Source: Ailurus styani
Lineage: Eukaryota; Chordata; Mammalia; Carnivora; Ailuridae
Reading direction: 5' to 3'
NCBI GenBank assembly: GCA_002007465.1
Contig: LNAC01000340.1
Span: forward strand, 270,850-334,849
Length of the DNA stretch: 64,000 nt
Shown here in pieces: positions 41,218-52,174 of the stretch. Numbering within the stretch: the stretch's first letter is position 1; every line of letters starts with the position of its first letter. The position numbers were made by a program, and so were the translations under genes. The notes below the pieces were generated by a model that saw only the letters and a program-made list of their open reading frames with translations, did not search any database and was not told the DNA's origin.

Positions 41218-41374
41218 TCAGTAAGAATAAGACAGATCAGGGAAAAGCAACCCCCAAGAAATGCTTCCAATCATTTCCTACCCATCCCCATGGGCTGTTC
41301 ATGATTCAGAATTCCAGCAACCATACATGAATCATTTGGACAACAGAGATCGACTATTAAGGGAAGCAGAGCTT

Positions 41375-41545
41375 TGACATTTATTGAGCACCTGCTGCAT
41401 ACCAGGCACAGTGCTAAACTTGCCATCTCAATTAAACTTCCATCTTTCCTTCAGAAATGGCTCTCTTATGATCCTTATTTTCAGCTGCACAGACAGCACA
41501 CTGAAAGGTTAAGTGATGTGGCTAAGGGTACGCAGATGGCGTATG
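41375..41545 (-). mobile_element. MIR SINE, antisense
   Basis: 'GACATTTATTGAGCACCTGCTGCATACCAGGCACAGTGCTAAAC' begins it, then 'GATCCTTATTTTCAGCTGCACAGACAGC' and 'AGGTTAAGTGATGTGGCTAAGGG'. Confidence 0.8.
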
Positions 41546-41934
41546 ATGACTGTTGATGCTATTATGCTCCCTGGCCAACAGTGTGCTGCTTGGAAGGATG
41601 CCAAAGTTGGGGAAGGCGGAGCCCAGCCTTGAGAAGCTCAGGGCTCCCTGTGCTAGGAAGGAAGACTCAAGCAGGGCCATGAGAAGCAGAGGAGAGGTTC
41701 CCTGTGGCCTCCACTTTGGGACGTCCATTTCTTACTTGCCCCACATGCCAATCATCTGGACATCGGATGCGGAGGTGGCCAGTTCGGCTATCAAGAGAGC
41801 TGCTTCATCAGCGTGCACCAGGCCTGTCAGGGCTCTGAAACAGGCCCGGCGCAGGAGGAAGAGAAATCCAAGGCTGCAGAGCCTCTCCCCCACCATGCGG
41901 CCTGGGCCTCCTGGGGCCTAGCACGCTGGCTCGA

Positions 41935-42040
41935 AAAGCGCTGGCACTTACAATTATACAAGTGGGAAACCTAAAGGCCCAGACACATGACTGTCTCATC
42001 CAAGGTCACACGCCTGGCTCTGTCTCAGTTCACAGATGTA
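41935..42040 (-). mobile_element. MIR fragment, antisense
   Basis: 'ATACAAGTGGGAAACCTAAAGGCCCAGAC' and 'CATCCAAGGTCACACGCC' are core pieces. Confidence 0.6.
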
Positions 42041-42289
42041 GCTGATGGTGGGTGCTTTGCAGGCCTTGCCTTGGGCTCAGGTTGGAGTTCCGCTTTACTT
42101 TTAAATTATCTCGTTTCTGCCTCTTCTAATTTCTCTGGCAAGCACCCTCCCTTCCCTTTGGGTGCCATCTACAGTGACCCCAGTGGGCACCGAGTGCAGA
42201 CTCTGAATGGCGCCCCCTGGGGACAGAGCATGGAACTAGTGGCCAAAGACTCAGGCTGAACCCTGGGTGGGGGGTGGGGGGGTGATGCA

Positions 42290-42490
42290 GGTCCAGCACA
42301 ATTCCACGCTTTCTTCATTCGTCCTCACAGCAGCCCCTGAGGCCAGTCAATGGTCAAAGGTCCTCATTTTTGCAGGTGAAAAAGCTGAGAGGATTAATAT
42401 TCTGTGTAAGTCATGCAACTCACCTTGAGGGACAGAGCCTGGTTTGGGAGATGGTTTCCAACTCAGGTTAGTCTGACACTTGCTTCCATC
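42290..42490 (-). mobile_element. MIR SINE, antisense, degraded
   Basis: 'CTTCATTCGTCCTCACAGCAGCCCCTGAGG', 'GTCCTCATTTTTGCAGGTGAAAAAGCTGAGAGG' and 'AAGTCATGCAACTCACC'. A sense MIR trace ('CTCTAAAATGGGGACTGC') follows at 42510-42560. Confidence 0.7.
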
Positions 42491-42579
42491 TGGGCCTTGT
42501 TCTTGCAATCTCTAAAATGGGGACTGCAGAACTTATTTTTACAGGGTTGCTCTGAAGTGCATTTAAGAGAGTTAAGGAA

Positions 42580-42768
42580 GGGCACCTTGATGGCTCAGTT
42601 AGTTAAGCGTCTGCCTTCAGCTCAGGTCGTGATCCCAGAGTCCTGGGATCGAGTCCTGTGTTGGGCTTCCTGTTCAGCGGGGAGTCTGCTTCTTCCTCTG
42701 CCCCATCCCTGCTCGCTCTAGCTCTCTCTCTCTCAAATATATAAATAAATAAAATCTTTTTAAAAAAG
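42580..42768 (+). mobile_element. CAN SINE (older type), sense
   Basis: 'GGGCACCTTGATGGCTCAGTTAGTTAAGCGTCTGCC', 'GTCCTGGGATCGAGTCCTG' and tail 'AAATAAATAAAATCTTTTTAAAAAA'. No clean duplication seen. Confidence 0.95.
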
Positions 42769-43584
42769 GCAGTTCTAGAGAAGTCCTCCACCTACGCTTA
42801 GTTATCAGCTCTTTCATGACTATTTGTGAGAGCACAACATCCCAAATGTTGGCTGAACATGGGGCCCCTGGGACATGCCCTGGCCACCATCACTGAGCCC
42901 ACGTGGATATGGGTCAGAGGTCAAGGCTCCAGTTCTCCCTTGGCCTTCATAAGTAAGTTCAAAGTCTCATTTTTTTAGCTTGCGGGAAGACGTAACAAAG
43001 AGGCTGTGCCCGGTGCCTCTGATCTCCCTCTCTCTCTGCTGAGGAGACCAGGGCAGGCTCCACAATTCGTGGAGACAGAACTAATACACGGGCTGACCTG
43101 TGAGTTCCATCGTGAGCTGAACCGGTAATTGTGAAAGTTAATACAGTCTGGGGAAGCGGCGCAGCTACTTAAATTTCAAATGTGGCCAGATGCCAGAAAC
43201 ATCCTGGTGTGCAGGCCAGGGTCCATTTCATTCTCTTACTACCCCCACCCCCACCACTCGCTTCGGGTGCAGCTTCAGGAGGACCTGGAGTCTCAGGTAA
43301 CCACCACCATGAAGCACCAGGCAGGGCTTGGGGTGGCGGAGAGGAGATTTAAAAAGTCAACCTAAGGGCCTCCACCTCTTCTCAGCCTGGGAGCGGAGGT
43401 CTGGGGCCAAACATACTGTTACCTTGAATGTTCTGGAACAGACTGTTCCAGAAAACAAGAGATAATTGAGAAGGGCTATGAGATCCTGAGAGGATCACCA
43501 CCTTTCAAAGATTGAGAATATGTTTCTAAAAACTCTACTCTTTTAAAAATTATCAAGCTCTTTTTGGGAGGCATTTTTCAAAGT
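42769..43584. other. Unique stretch containing a 23 bp perfect palindrome
   Basis: Non-repetitive. Includes the palindrome at 43431-43453 and a possible 24-nt micro-exon signal at 43273-43296, which I do not accept as real. Confidence 0.4.
43431..43453. repeat. Perfect 11+1+11 bp palindrome
   Basis: TTCTGGAACAG, one A, then CTGTTCCAGAA: both arms match at all 11 positions. It holds two TTCnnGAA units in 5-bp register, the layout of a gapped heat-shock element. Binding by HSF is an inference. Confidence 0.97.
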
Positions 43585-43750
43585 AGTCCATCACCAAATC
43601 TCCTCACAGTTCCCCTGAAGTAGAAGTCATTATCCCCATTTTTTAGATGAGGAAATTGAGGCTCAGAGAGGTCAGGTAAACTTGCCCAGGCCCACACAGT
43701 GTGGCAGCAAAACAGTTGGGATCTGGGCACAAATCTTCAGAATTTGAATC
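43585..43750 (-). mobile_element. MIR SINE, antisense
   Basis: 'CATTATCCCCATTTTTTAGATGAGGAAATTGAGGCTCAGAGAGG' and 'CTTGCCCAGGCCCACACAG' are a strong reverse core. Confidence 0.92.
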
Positions 43751-44013
43751 CAGTCTCTTCCTGTCACCCCACGTCTACTGGACACTGCATTTGGAAGGCA
43801 GTTCTTTTCTCTGGGATTAAGGACTTCACTGGCATCACTGGTCATTCTGGGGATAGACACAGAAGCTGGCGGAGCCTGGGCTGAAGCTCTTTCAACCCCA
43901 GAAAGGACTGAGGAACTTGTCTGACCTTCATGTGGTCACCTGGGGCTTGCCTCCCTGCCCAGATGGTAAGGGACACAGCAGAGGAAATGATCCCAGTCTT
44001 CTGACATGGCTCA

Positions 44014-44226
44014 TTTTTTAAAAAAAGATTTATTAGAGAGAGAGAGTGCTCACGATAGAGTGTGCATGCGGGGGGGGGGGGGGGGCAGAGGGAGAGAGAG
44101 AATCTCAAGCAGACTCCCCACTGAGTGCAAAGCCTGATGTAGGACTCCATCTCATGACCCATGAGATCATGACCTGAGCCTAAATCATGAGTCAGATGCT
44201 TAACCAACTGAGCCCCCCGGGTGCCC
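44014..44226 (-). mobile_element. CAN SINE (older type), antisense, with G16 run
   Basis: 'TTTTTTAAAAAAAGATTTATT', an (AG) run, 'AATCTCAAGCAGACTCCCCACTGAGTGC', and the head 'TGAGCCCCCCGGGTGCCCC'. A run of 16 G (44070-44085) has expanded inside. The flanking words TGGCTCATTT and TGTCTCATTT may be the decayed target-site duplication. Confidence 0.93.
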
Positions 44227-44654
44227 CTTGAGGTGTCTCATTTATTGTGTTTGGTGTCCATGCTCTAGTGCACATTGGATTTCCAGTCTCTATAACTTAT
44301 AAACCTGACCAAACATGTGCCCATCCCTCCCTCCCAATCTGCATGGTACAAGGCCCTCCTGTCTCCAAACGGTCCTCCCCACCTAAGCCACCACAAATAA
44401 ACACACCACTCAAATAAAGAAAGCAGATTGGATGGAATATGGCAGCTTTGGGACAAGTCCCCAGCCTACCTTTTTCTACCAGACTAACCCCCAGGCCCTC
44501 CTCCCTAGGAACTCCAGAGAGCCAAAAACCACTTCTCACCTCGGAGGGGGCCCGGAAAAATTCTAATTCTTCTTCCTAAGCATTCACGCAGCACTGACGC
44601 TAGTCCACCGTGCCTGTGTTAAAGTGGTTTCTCCAGCCTGGATGTCTTCCCATC

Positions 44655-45105
44655 TGTGGTGGGTGGAATAATGGTCTCCAAAGATGGGGCTGGAACCCAT
44701 GAAGATGTTACCTAACAGGCCAACAGTGACTCTGCAGATGTGATTAAATTGAGGACCTCAGGATGGCACAATTATCCAGGATTACCTGGGTGGCTCAGTG
44801 TAATCACATGGGTCCTTATAAGAGGGAGGCAGGAGGGCCAGACACAGAGAAGGAGATGGGGATGACAGAAGCAGAGTCTCAGAGAGATGTGAAGATGCTA
44901 TGCTATTGGTTTTAAAGATGGAGGAAGGGGCCACGAGCCAAGGTACGCAGGAGGTCTCCAGAAACCGGAAAAGGCAAGGAAGTAGATTCTCCCCTAAGGC
45001 CTCAGAAGGCACACAGCTCCACCTTGATTTTAGGGCTTCTGACCTCCAGAGCTGTAAAATCCTAAATCAGTGCTTTTTCGAGGCACTAAATTTGTGACAA
45101 TTCCT
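44655..45105 (+). mobile_element. MLT1 (MaLR) LTR, sense
   Basis: 'GTGGTGGGTGGAATAATGGTC', 'GCAGATGTGATTAAATTGAGG', 'AATTATCCAGGATTACCTGGGTGG', 'GGTCCTTATAAGAGGGAGGCAGGAGGGCCAGA', 'CCACGAGCCAAGG' and 'GACCTCCAGAGCTGTAAAATCC' are MLT1 landmarks. A solo LTR of an ancient non-autonomous retroelement. Confidence 0.93.
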
Positions 45106-45124
45106 CATGAGAACCTCTGTCTCG

Positions 45125-45510
45125 GATTGGCTTCTCCAGAACCCAATCCCCACCAAGGATTTTGCTCAAACGTGAGCTTCTCAAGGAGACCTTCCTGGGG
45201 GCTTTCCCTATCCCAGCAACTCTCTGCCTCATCCATTCTGGCTTTTTCTCCATAAAACTTATCACCATCCAACACATTCTGCATTTTACTTATTTATTTA
45301 TTTATGCGATTACTCATTTATTTATGTATTTACATATACATTTATTTTCTGCCTCCTCCCCCAGAATATAAGCTCCCAAGAGCGCAGGGGTTCTGTGGAG
45401 TTCATGGCTGTGTTGTTTCCTAGTTGCTAAGGCTAGGAAAATCAACAAAACAATGTGGGTATTGATCAATAGCTGTTGAATTAGTGAATGACTAAATGAA
45501 TGAATGAGTG
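45125..45510 (+). mobile_element. L2 LINE 3' part, sense, with TTTA expansion
   Basis: 'TTGCTCAAACGTGAGCTTCTCAAGGAGACCTTCC', 'GAATATAAGCTCCCAAGAGCGCAGGGG' and 'GTTGAATTAGTGAATGACTAAATGAATGAATG'. A TTTA-rich tract (45288-45350) has expanded in the middle. Confidence 0.85.
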
Positions 45511-46344
45511 GCTTGTCCTTCCAGTCCCACGCTTCCTTGGCTGACTCCTCCAGTTTCTGGCCTCCCCCCTGCCTATTTCTGCCTGATGGGCAGTGTGGGG
45601 CACCCCAGTTCATCCGCCTAGCCTGCTGCTTGTTCTTACCAAGTTTCTCCCTTGCTCTTGAGAAACTCAAGAGAACAAGTCATACCATTTCATTTTTCCA
45701 ACTCCTGCTGACCGAATACATCCCACGGTTTTGTGGATTTGTCATAGGAGCACGGCTGTGTTGGAAACAGCATACACCAAGTGAAGGAGAGAAGACTCAA
45801 GGGTGGCCAAGCAGGCCAGGCGCCCCCACCTCCTCCACGCTCTTTACTTAAGAGTCCTCCTGGGCCTCTGGGAAGCACAATTATCTCACAGGATTTACAT
45901 GCCTTATGCTTTTCATGAGTCCCTTACCGCCTCTCCTGGAACCATTACCAGCTGGGAGGGAAAGAAAGGGAGGAAAAATGGGAAAAAGGACAAAAAAACA
46001 TCAAAGATCTATTACCGGCTACTCCACCTCCTAAAACTTTGGAGCCTGGTGACAAAAAGCTAGCAGATGTTAGGCTCTTTGTCAAAATAAATAACAAATA
46101 AGCTTTCAAAATCAATCCTCCCCAGTTTGCAGTATGCATTGCAATGACAACCAGAAAAAAATCTTTGGATTTCAAAGGGCTAAATGAAGTGAAATCTACA
46201 GTCTTCTCTACTTTTCAAACATAAATTAGGTTATAGCCCAGAAAGGAGGAAAGTGACTAGAGTGAACATTCTATTAAATTCTAACTTTACTTTGGAAATT
46301 TCTAGCTTAATTGGAAAACAAGGATCCAAATTGAAAACCTTCAC
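45511..46344. other. Unique stretch, nothing recognised
   Basis: 46090-46330 is AT-rich unique DNA with an ATTGCAAT C/EBP-like word (46138-46145). No exon recognised. Confidence 0.4.
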
Positions 46345-46450
46345 TCATTCACTCGTCCTATCCATTTAGCGAATGTTTACTGAACACCAGCTATGTAATC
46401 CACGCCAGACCACGGGAGTGCAATGATAGGATGACCCCTCACTGTCCTCA
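46345..46450 (-). mobile_element. L2 LINE 3' end, antisense
   Basis: 'CACTCATTCACTCGTCC', 'GAATGTTTACTGAACACCAGCTATGTAATCC' and 'CTCACTGTCCTCAAG' follow the reversed L2 3' end. Confidence 0.65.
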
Positions 46451-46489
46451 AGAATAAGAAAAGAGTATAGACCAAGGACGTTTAAAAAA

Positions 46490-46627
46490 AAATAATTCTA
46501 GGGCCCCCTTCCAGAGACACTGAAATCAGAACTTCTGAGGTGACATTGGAATTCTGCATTTTATGTAAACCCCAAGGTGATTCTTGAGCACTTAGAAATC
46601 TTAACTTGAACTTTGAGAACCACTGGC
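46490..46627. mobile_element. MER20-like hAT DNA transposon
   Basis: 'GAAATCAGAACTTCTGAGGTG', 'GGAATTCTGCATTTTATGTAAACCCCAAGGTGATTC' and the terminus 'ACTTTGAGAACCACTGGCTC' match a MER20-type element. It is followed by a C11 run (46636-46646). Confidence 0.75.
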
Positions 46628-46939
46628 TCACCATCCCCCCCCCCCCAGGAACAGAGCCTGGTTCTGTCTCTTCTTCCAGCACCCAGCTTCCAACTCAGAG
46701 CCTCATTCTCCTCATCAATAAAAGTGGAGAAATACCAAAAACCTGGACAGGTCACTGCAAGACTTTAAAGGAGGCTATGTGTGCCATGCCCTTGGTTCAG
46801 GGTCCAACATGGTGTCTGTGTTTACTCAACAAAGCTGTCATCTTTACCGGTTTTGTACTGGTGGGGCCACCCCTCCCACTCACTCTTTTCCCTGTCTTCC
46901 TTTCCCTGACTCCCTACTTTCCCTCTTCCATCTGAGAAA

Positions 46940-47870
46940 TACTTATCATGTGACTCAGAGGTCCCCAGCACTGTGTTAGGCAGTCGGGAAGTTCAAGTGT
47001 GCTCATTACATGGATCCAGGTCTGGTGGAACAGACATTCTCATGGGGAAGTTGATAATAACTTGAACGAACAGATGAAGTAATCAAGACTGCACTAATCT
47101 GCAGGAATGAAACACAGAAGGCACAGAAATAGGGGGTGAGCGAGGGGGCCTAACCAGGAAGCATGGTAGAAGGAAGGCCTCTCTGAAGAGGTGATGGCCA
47201 CAGGCAGCCTAGACAGTTGAGAAGGGGCTGGAAACGGGAGCCTCCCTCCAAGGCGAGGGGGACAACACGGAGAGTGCTCTGGAAAGCAGGCGTGAGCTTG
47301 AGGTGTTTGGGAACCGAAAGAGGTGAGTGTGGCCGAATGGAGGAGGCTAAGGGATGAACCTGGAGGGGGAAGCTGAGGCCAGACGGTGCAGAGCCTCATA
47401 AACTGGGCAGTGGGCAGAAAAGCTAACAGGCCTGCAAGGCGTCTGCATGGATGCTGACGTGGTGCTGAGGCAGGGGCCTCAAGGCCCCAAATGTGCCAGG
47501 GGCAACCCTTCCCTGATGGGATTATGAGGAGATATGGTGGGTGGAGGGATTCCCAGGTCACAACCCAGACAAGATTCCTAATAGACGGTACGCACCCCCC
47601 AGTGAATACCAGCTAAATATCGTGCCAACGAATAAGTCATAGGAAGGCGTTTAGAGTTTATTCTGGGCACAACGGGAAGCCACTGATGGGTAAAGCAACA
47701 GGGAAATAACACCAGCAGGATGACATTTTTAAAAACCCATTCTGTTTGCTGTGTGCGGATGAATGGCAGGGGCCAGAGTGTGAGGAGAGGCAGGGAGGAG
47801 GCCTCTGCGCTGGTCCAGGAGAAAGGGGGATGCCGCCGATGAGGAGAGGTGGGCCAGCTGGTAGTTTCAG
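46940..47870 (-). mobile_element. L2 LINE, long antisense copy (about 0.9 kb)
   Basis: Landmarks of the reversed L2 in order: 'CCCAGCACTGTGTTAGGC', 'GAACAGACATTCTCATGGGG', 'GGAAGGCCTCTCTGAAGAGGTGATGGCC', 'GTGCAGAGCCTCATAAAC', 'GTTTAGAGTTTATTCTGGGCACAACGGGAAGCCACTGATGGG' and 'AAAAACCCATTCTGTTTGCTGTG'. The stretch 47460-47610 is diverged or inserted sequence. Confidence 0.85.
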
Positions 47871-48350
47871 CCCCGCCTGTGTGGTCCCCAAGGCGCCCTG
47901 GAGCCCAGCCCACCTGCAGGCTCCTGAGCATCCCTGCAGCCACCGGACAGACAGGTAGAGGTGAGAGTTCTGACCTGCAGATGCCTCTCTGAGGGTAAGG
48001 GGCCCAAGCCGAGAAATGAGAGGCTAATTGGCCTGAACCCTTCCTTCCACATTCCAAACATTCCCAGAGCTGAAGTTCAAACCCAGCTCATGTCAACCGG
48101 AGACAGTCGACCTTATTATTAAGCCAGGCATGCCTGGCTAAGGTTAAATCCTGGAAGAAGAAAAAACGTGGACATCTGAAGTGCTATTATCTATGAATTA
48201 TAGCACCGCGAAAGACGCGCAAACTGTTAGCACTTCGTGTGTGTGGGTGATTGTCTTCATGTTCAAGCAACAAACAGGTTGTTCTTCGAGAGACAAATGT
48301 TAGCCAACATCTATGGCTGTTAACAACCACAAGAATAAAATAAAGCGGGT
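47871..48350. other. Unique stretch with an 18 bp palindrome and stem-loop
   Basis: Holds the palindrome AGCCAGGCATGCCTGGCT (48122-48139), which contains AGGCATGCCT, a match to the p53 half-site RRRCWWGYYY. The sequence GTGCTAT..ATAGCAC (48181-48206) can form a 7-bp stem. A pair of CGCG words (48208-48218) follows in otherwise CpG-poor DNA. Confidence 0.4.
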
Positions 48351-48549
48351 GGGGCGCCTGGGTGGCTCAGTGGGTTAAAGTCTTTGCCTTCGGCTCAGGT
48401 CATGATCTCAGGGTCCTGGGACCGAGCCCCGCATCGGGCTCTCTGCTCAGCAGGGAGCCTGCTTCCTCCTCTTTCTGCCTGTCTCTCAGCCTACTTGGGA
48501 TCTCTCTCTCTCTGTCAAATAAATAAATAAAATCTTAAAAAAAAATAAA
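48351..48549 (+). mobile_element. CAN SINE, young mustelid-type, sense
   Basis: 'GGGGCGCCTGGGTGGCTCAGTGGGTTAAAG' followed by the full body and 'AAATAAATAAAATCTTAAAAAAAAA'. One of the least diverged copies here. Confidence 0.97.
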
Positions 48550-49644
48550 GAAAACAAAAACAGGTGATGCCTTATGTTTGCAAAACACATTCCCACTGCT
48601 AATTGCCTAAAATTGACACAAGCAAGAATGTTTTCTTCAGAGAAACAGATATTAAATAAGATTTTTTTTTTTTTTTGGAAAGGTGGTGTGACTGCTTGGC
48701 ATTCAAAGTTATTTCACCTAGAGCACGTGCCCTCTGAGAGCACACAGCTGGAGCCTCCTGAGGCTGGAATTTATTTTTTCCATCAAGATTGTCACTACAA
48801 AGGACCTGGTGCTAATGTGTCGTTTTGTCTCATCTTCGGTGAGAACTTTGGGGTCGCTCAATGAAATGGCTCCTAGAACTCAAGAGGGAGTGGGGGCAAC
48901 GATAGTGGTTATTGGTTAAAAAGAGAGAGAGAGAGAGAGAAGAACAGAGATGTTCTCGGAGGGCTGATGCCTTTTATCTGTTGGAAGATGTTTCTAGAAA
49001 GCACAGATATTTTGCATTTCCTGAGGACAAAGCATCAAGCACGTAAAGAATATCCTGGTGTCTCTCTCTCAAGGCTGCAGCATGCAAGTTTCTGACAGGC
49101 TAAGACAGAAGCAAAGCAGGAAAAGGGCAGGTTCCATGTGAGTGTTCAAACAGAGCTCCATTTGAGTTCAACACCACAGTCCCACCTGAAAGAATCCATC
49201 ACGAGATGCCACAGAGTTGGAATAATACATTTTTTTAAAAAAAGGCAAACTCGTTTCTGTGGCCTGGAAAGGCGTGATCTGCCGGCTCTCCGTCCTTCGG
49301 AGAATGGCTTTCAGACGGCCCCCTCCACACCTGCCAGTGCATGAAAAGGGGGACCCGTGTGAAACACTGACCCCCCCGTCCCCCTTCACATTTCCAGAAA
49401 ACAACACTGCACAGTGTTGGCGGTGACTGTAGAGAGAACCGGTGCCTTAGAGCTGAGCTCAGAGCAACTCCGAGTTTCTGGGTCACCTTTCCATGGCCTT
49501 CCCTTGTAAAGAATATCCTCGGGAGAGACAGCTGCAGTTCCGACTGAGCGGCTGCCAGCCAAGGTCAAGGCTGTTTGGGGGTAGTACAGGGACAATGGCA
49601 AGAGAAGGCAAACAAGCCCCCATCCCCACAGTAGTCAGCTGAGT
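48550..49644. other. Unique stretch, nothing recognised
   Basis: Includes a T16 run (48661-48676) and a short (AG)n (48922-48940). A 96-codon plus frame at 48574-48864 crosses the poly-T and is not credible as coding. Confidence 0.4.
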
Positions 49645-50095
49645 GATGTCGCCCCGGAAAAGATATGTCCACATCCTAATTCCCGGAACCGTGAATGTGA
49701 CCTTATATGAGATGCGATTAAATTGAAGATCTTGAGATGGGGGATCATCCTGGATTATTCAGGTGGGCCTGAACTGCAATGATAAGTGTCCTGATAGGAG
49801 AAAAGCAGGGGGAGACTGGAGATAGACAGGAGGGGAGGTGATCCTGGGACCTCGGAGGCACAAACTGGACCATGTGGCTGCAAGGGGAAAAAAAATTCCT
49901 CAGCAGCCAGAAGCCAGATGAGGCAAAGACCTGATTTCCCCCTGGAAGATTTCCCACCAGAAGGAGTGCTGCCCTGTCCACACCTTGACTTTGAACTCCT
50001 GGCCTCCAGAAGTGTCAGGGGACACATCTCTGTTGTTTTAAGCCACCCAGTTTATGTGCTACGGCCGCCACAGGAAACTAATACACGTCATCAGA
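49645..50095 (+). mobile_element. MLT1 (MaLR) LTR, sense
   Basis: 'GTCCACATCCTAATTCCCGGAACC', 'GATGCGATTAAATTGAAGATCTTGAGATGGG', 'ATCATCCTGGATTATTCAGGTGGG', 'GAACTCCTGGCCTCCAGAAG' and 'TGTTTTAAGCCACCCAGTTTATG..GAAACTAATACA' give both halves. Its 3' end is better preserved than in the copy at 44655. Confidence 0.93.
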
Positions 50096-50339
50096 GGACG
50101 TTACCCACAGGAGTTGCGCACCGCCTGGAGCCCAGGCTTTCTCAAGAAGGATCCATGGACCTCTAGACACTCAAGGATGGTTTTCTACCCCTGAAAACAT
50201 ACACAAAATTCTATGTGACAGGGCGCTCAGGCATGCTGGGGGGGAAATGTCTGCTTTCACCAGACTCTCAAAAGGGACCAAGATCCCCAAAAGTACCAGA
50301 CCTCACAGATCTCCATGAAGGCCCAGAGCTGTCCAGCGT

Positions 50340-50440
50340 CACACAGCTTAGCACTCATTCACTCGCTTATTCTTGCATCTTTCTGCAAAGATGTATAAAG
50401 CAACGACTATGGGCCAGGAGCCCAGCTGTGTGCTAAACAA
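50340..50440 (-). mobile_element. L2 LINE 3' end, antisense
   Basis: 'CACTCATTCACTCGCTTATTC' and 'AACGACTATGGGCCAGGAGCCCAGCTGTGTGC' are a degraded reversed L2 end. Confidence 0.55.
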
Positions 50441-50814
50441 GCAGAGCCAGTAGATTTCCCACCGCATGCTGGGAAAAAAATAATCAGAGACACAATCTCA
50501 ATGCCTGGAGCTTCCGTCCACGAGGTCTAATCTCCCTTAAGCCTTGACTGCCTGTTGCATCTTGGAGACTGTGGTGGGCAGGATAAGTCTCCAGCACGCT
50601 CTGAGTCAGTGATAGGCTTGAGTATGTGGCCATGGAAAGCCCTCACACACTTACAAGTTCCAGAAATTTCAATATGGCGACCATACTCCTGACTGCCTCT
50701 CTCAGCCAGAAGTGGCCCCAGATCCTTGCTTAGACCATGTGATCACATTAGTGGTGTAGAAAAGACAACCCTGGCACTAACTGCAGACCACGCTCAGAGC
50801 CGCAAGTCCAGCCC
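50441..50814. other. Unique stretch, nothing recognised
   Basis: No repeat, exon or notable motif seen. Confidence 0.4.
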
Positions 50815-51025
50815 ATCCCTCCCTCCTCGGTACTTCCATCTGCCTTGGATTAGGCCTCTTAGCATCTATCACATCATTTTTGGAAGGAGTATGGCTCCTG
50901 GTCCATAAGCGGCTTGAAGGCAGAGGTTGAGCGTCACTTCTGAACAGTCTTCTCTCATCACCACATCTGATACCTTGGAGAACATTCGGTGGGCATTTCC
51001 TGAATGAAGAAATGAGTCAGTGAAC
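50815..51025 (+). mobile_element. L2 LINE 3' end, sense
   Basis: 'TAGCATCTATCACATCATTTTTGG', 'CATAAGCGGCTTGAAGGCAGAGGTTG' and 'GGGCATTTCCTGAATGAAG' match the L2 3' end. Confidence 0.7.
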
Positions 51026-51221
51026 TGTCCCCCTCTTCCCATTCCTTCCACTGCAGCTGAGGGAAAATCACGAGAACTCCACGTGGGCAGATGTGGGGAC
51101 CTGGGTGCATAGGCACATGAATGGGTTGCATTTTGAGGAGGATGCCCTGGAAATATGGAGAAAGAATTTAAAACAGTCTGCGCCTACACAGTCCCATGAG
51201 GCACCCACCAGCCCCATGGGG

Positions 51222-51355
51222 CGACTTAAATTTAAATTAGTAACTCAGTCACACCAGCCACATATTAAGTACTTAATAGCCACACGTGACTACTGGCTGG
51301 ACAGACAAAGAACTTCTCTGTCAGGGCAGGAAATCCTCTTGGGCAGCGCAGGGCT
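51222..51355 (+). mobile_element. hAT-type DNA transposon 3' end
   Basis: 'CTTAAATTTAAATTAG', 'CAGTCACACCAGCCACATATTAAGTACTTAATAGCCACACGTGACTACTGGC' and the terminus 'GGGCAGCGCAGG' match the element that normally ends '..ggctagtggctaccgtattggacagcgcag'. Confidence 0.65.
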
Positions 51356-51509
51356 CTCTCCCCTTCAGAAGTTATATCCTGAGGAAATAATAAGGGGAGA
51401 ACAAAGTATCTTGGATAGAGGGCACCATTTAAAACAAGGGAAGTTTGCCCAAATGCTTCCACCCAGGAGACTGATTGAACAAGCTCTCAAGAAAAAATAA
51501 TGGCCCCTC

Positions 51510-51680
51510 ACTCACTCAACAAATATTTATTGAGCACCTACTGTGCACCAGGCGTCGTGGCGCCGTGGCACGAGGACACGGAAGCCAAACGAGGCAGAGA
51601 GGACCTCTGTCCTCGTGGTTCTTTCCTTCTGGAGCATGGGAGGCAGAGGCTGAAGGCCCAGGAATGAATAAAGAAGATAT
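51510..51680 (-). mobile_element. L2 LINE 3' end, antisense
   Basis: 'CTCAACAAATATTTATTGAGCACCTACTGTGCACCAGGCGTCG' is a nearly consensus reversed L2 3' end. 'GAGGACCTCTGTCCTCGTGG' continues it. Confidence 0.88.
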
Positions 51681-52174
51681 TTCGAAATGTGTTAAGTATC
51701 ATCAAAGATATAAAAATCCGGAAGCCGCAGACCATGATGGTGGGGGAGGGTGCTACTAGCAAAGGGTTCTCACGCATCAGGCGTCCCTAACCCTGTGCAG
51801 ACACGCGTCTCTCAGAGCAGGTGGATTAAAGTCAGGGCGTCGGACTATGCGCACACCAGGGTCGAGTAGAAGCAGCCGGAGAGATGGCCAGGACACCCCA
51901 CCCACTTTTCCATAAGAACACGTGGAGTCAAACAACAGCAAACGGAAGACAGCGCGGAGGCCTGAGGTTTAATTCACAGGCAGCAAGTATGGTTTTGGTG
52001 TGTTTGTGTTTGTTATGCTGTTGACGTTCACGGTTTCCAAAAAAAGAAACTTCAGCTAAGTAGAAAGGGCTCCAAAATCAGGGCCACACTGATGTATTCA
52101 TGACCTGGTGACCACTTAGGGATGGTGCCTGTCACACTCAAGAGCCACCTTGCCCCTTCAGTACCCGTCCTGAG
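51681..52174. other. Unique stretch, nothing recognised
   Basis: Mixed sequence with scattered CpGs (51789-51960). No exon or repeat recognised. Confidence 0.4.

Noticed and set aside
40888..41330. Long Lys/Glu/Gly-rich frames and their Ser/Leu/Phe-rich complements
   Set aside because: They are translations of the GGAA/GAAA purine tract.
43273..43296. 24-nt micro-exon between CAG and GTAACC
   Set aside because: The acceptor has a G-interrupted tract directly before it and the donor is weak. Such short signals arise often by chance.
44655..45105. LTRs read as parts of an intact endogenous retrovirus
   Set aside because: All LTR-like elements stand alone. No paired LTRs and no gag-, pol- or env-like sequence lie between them.
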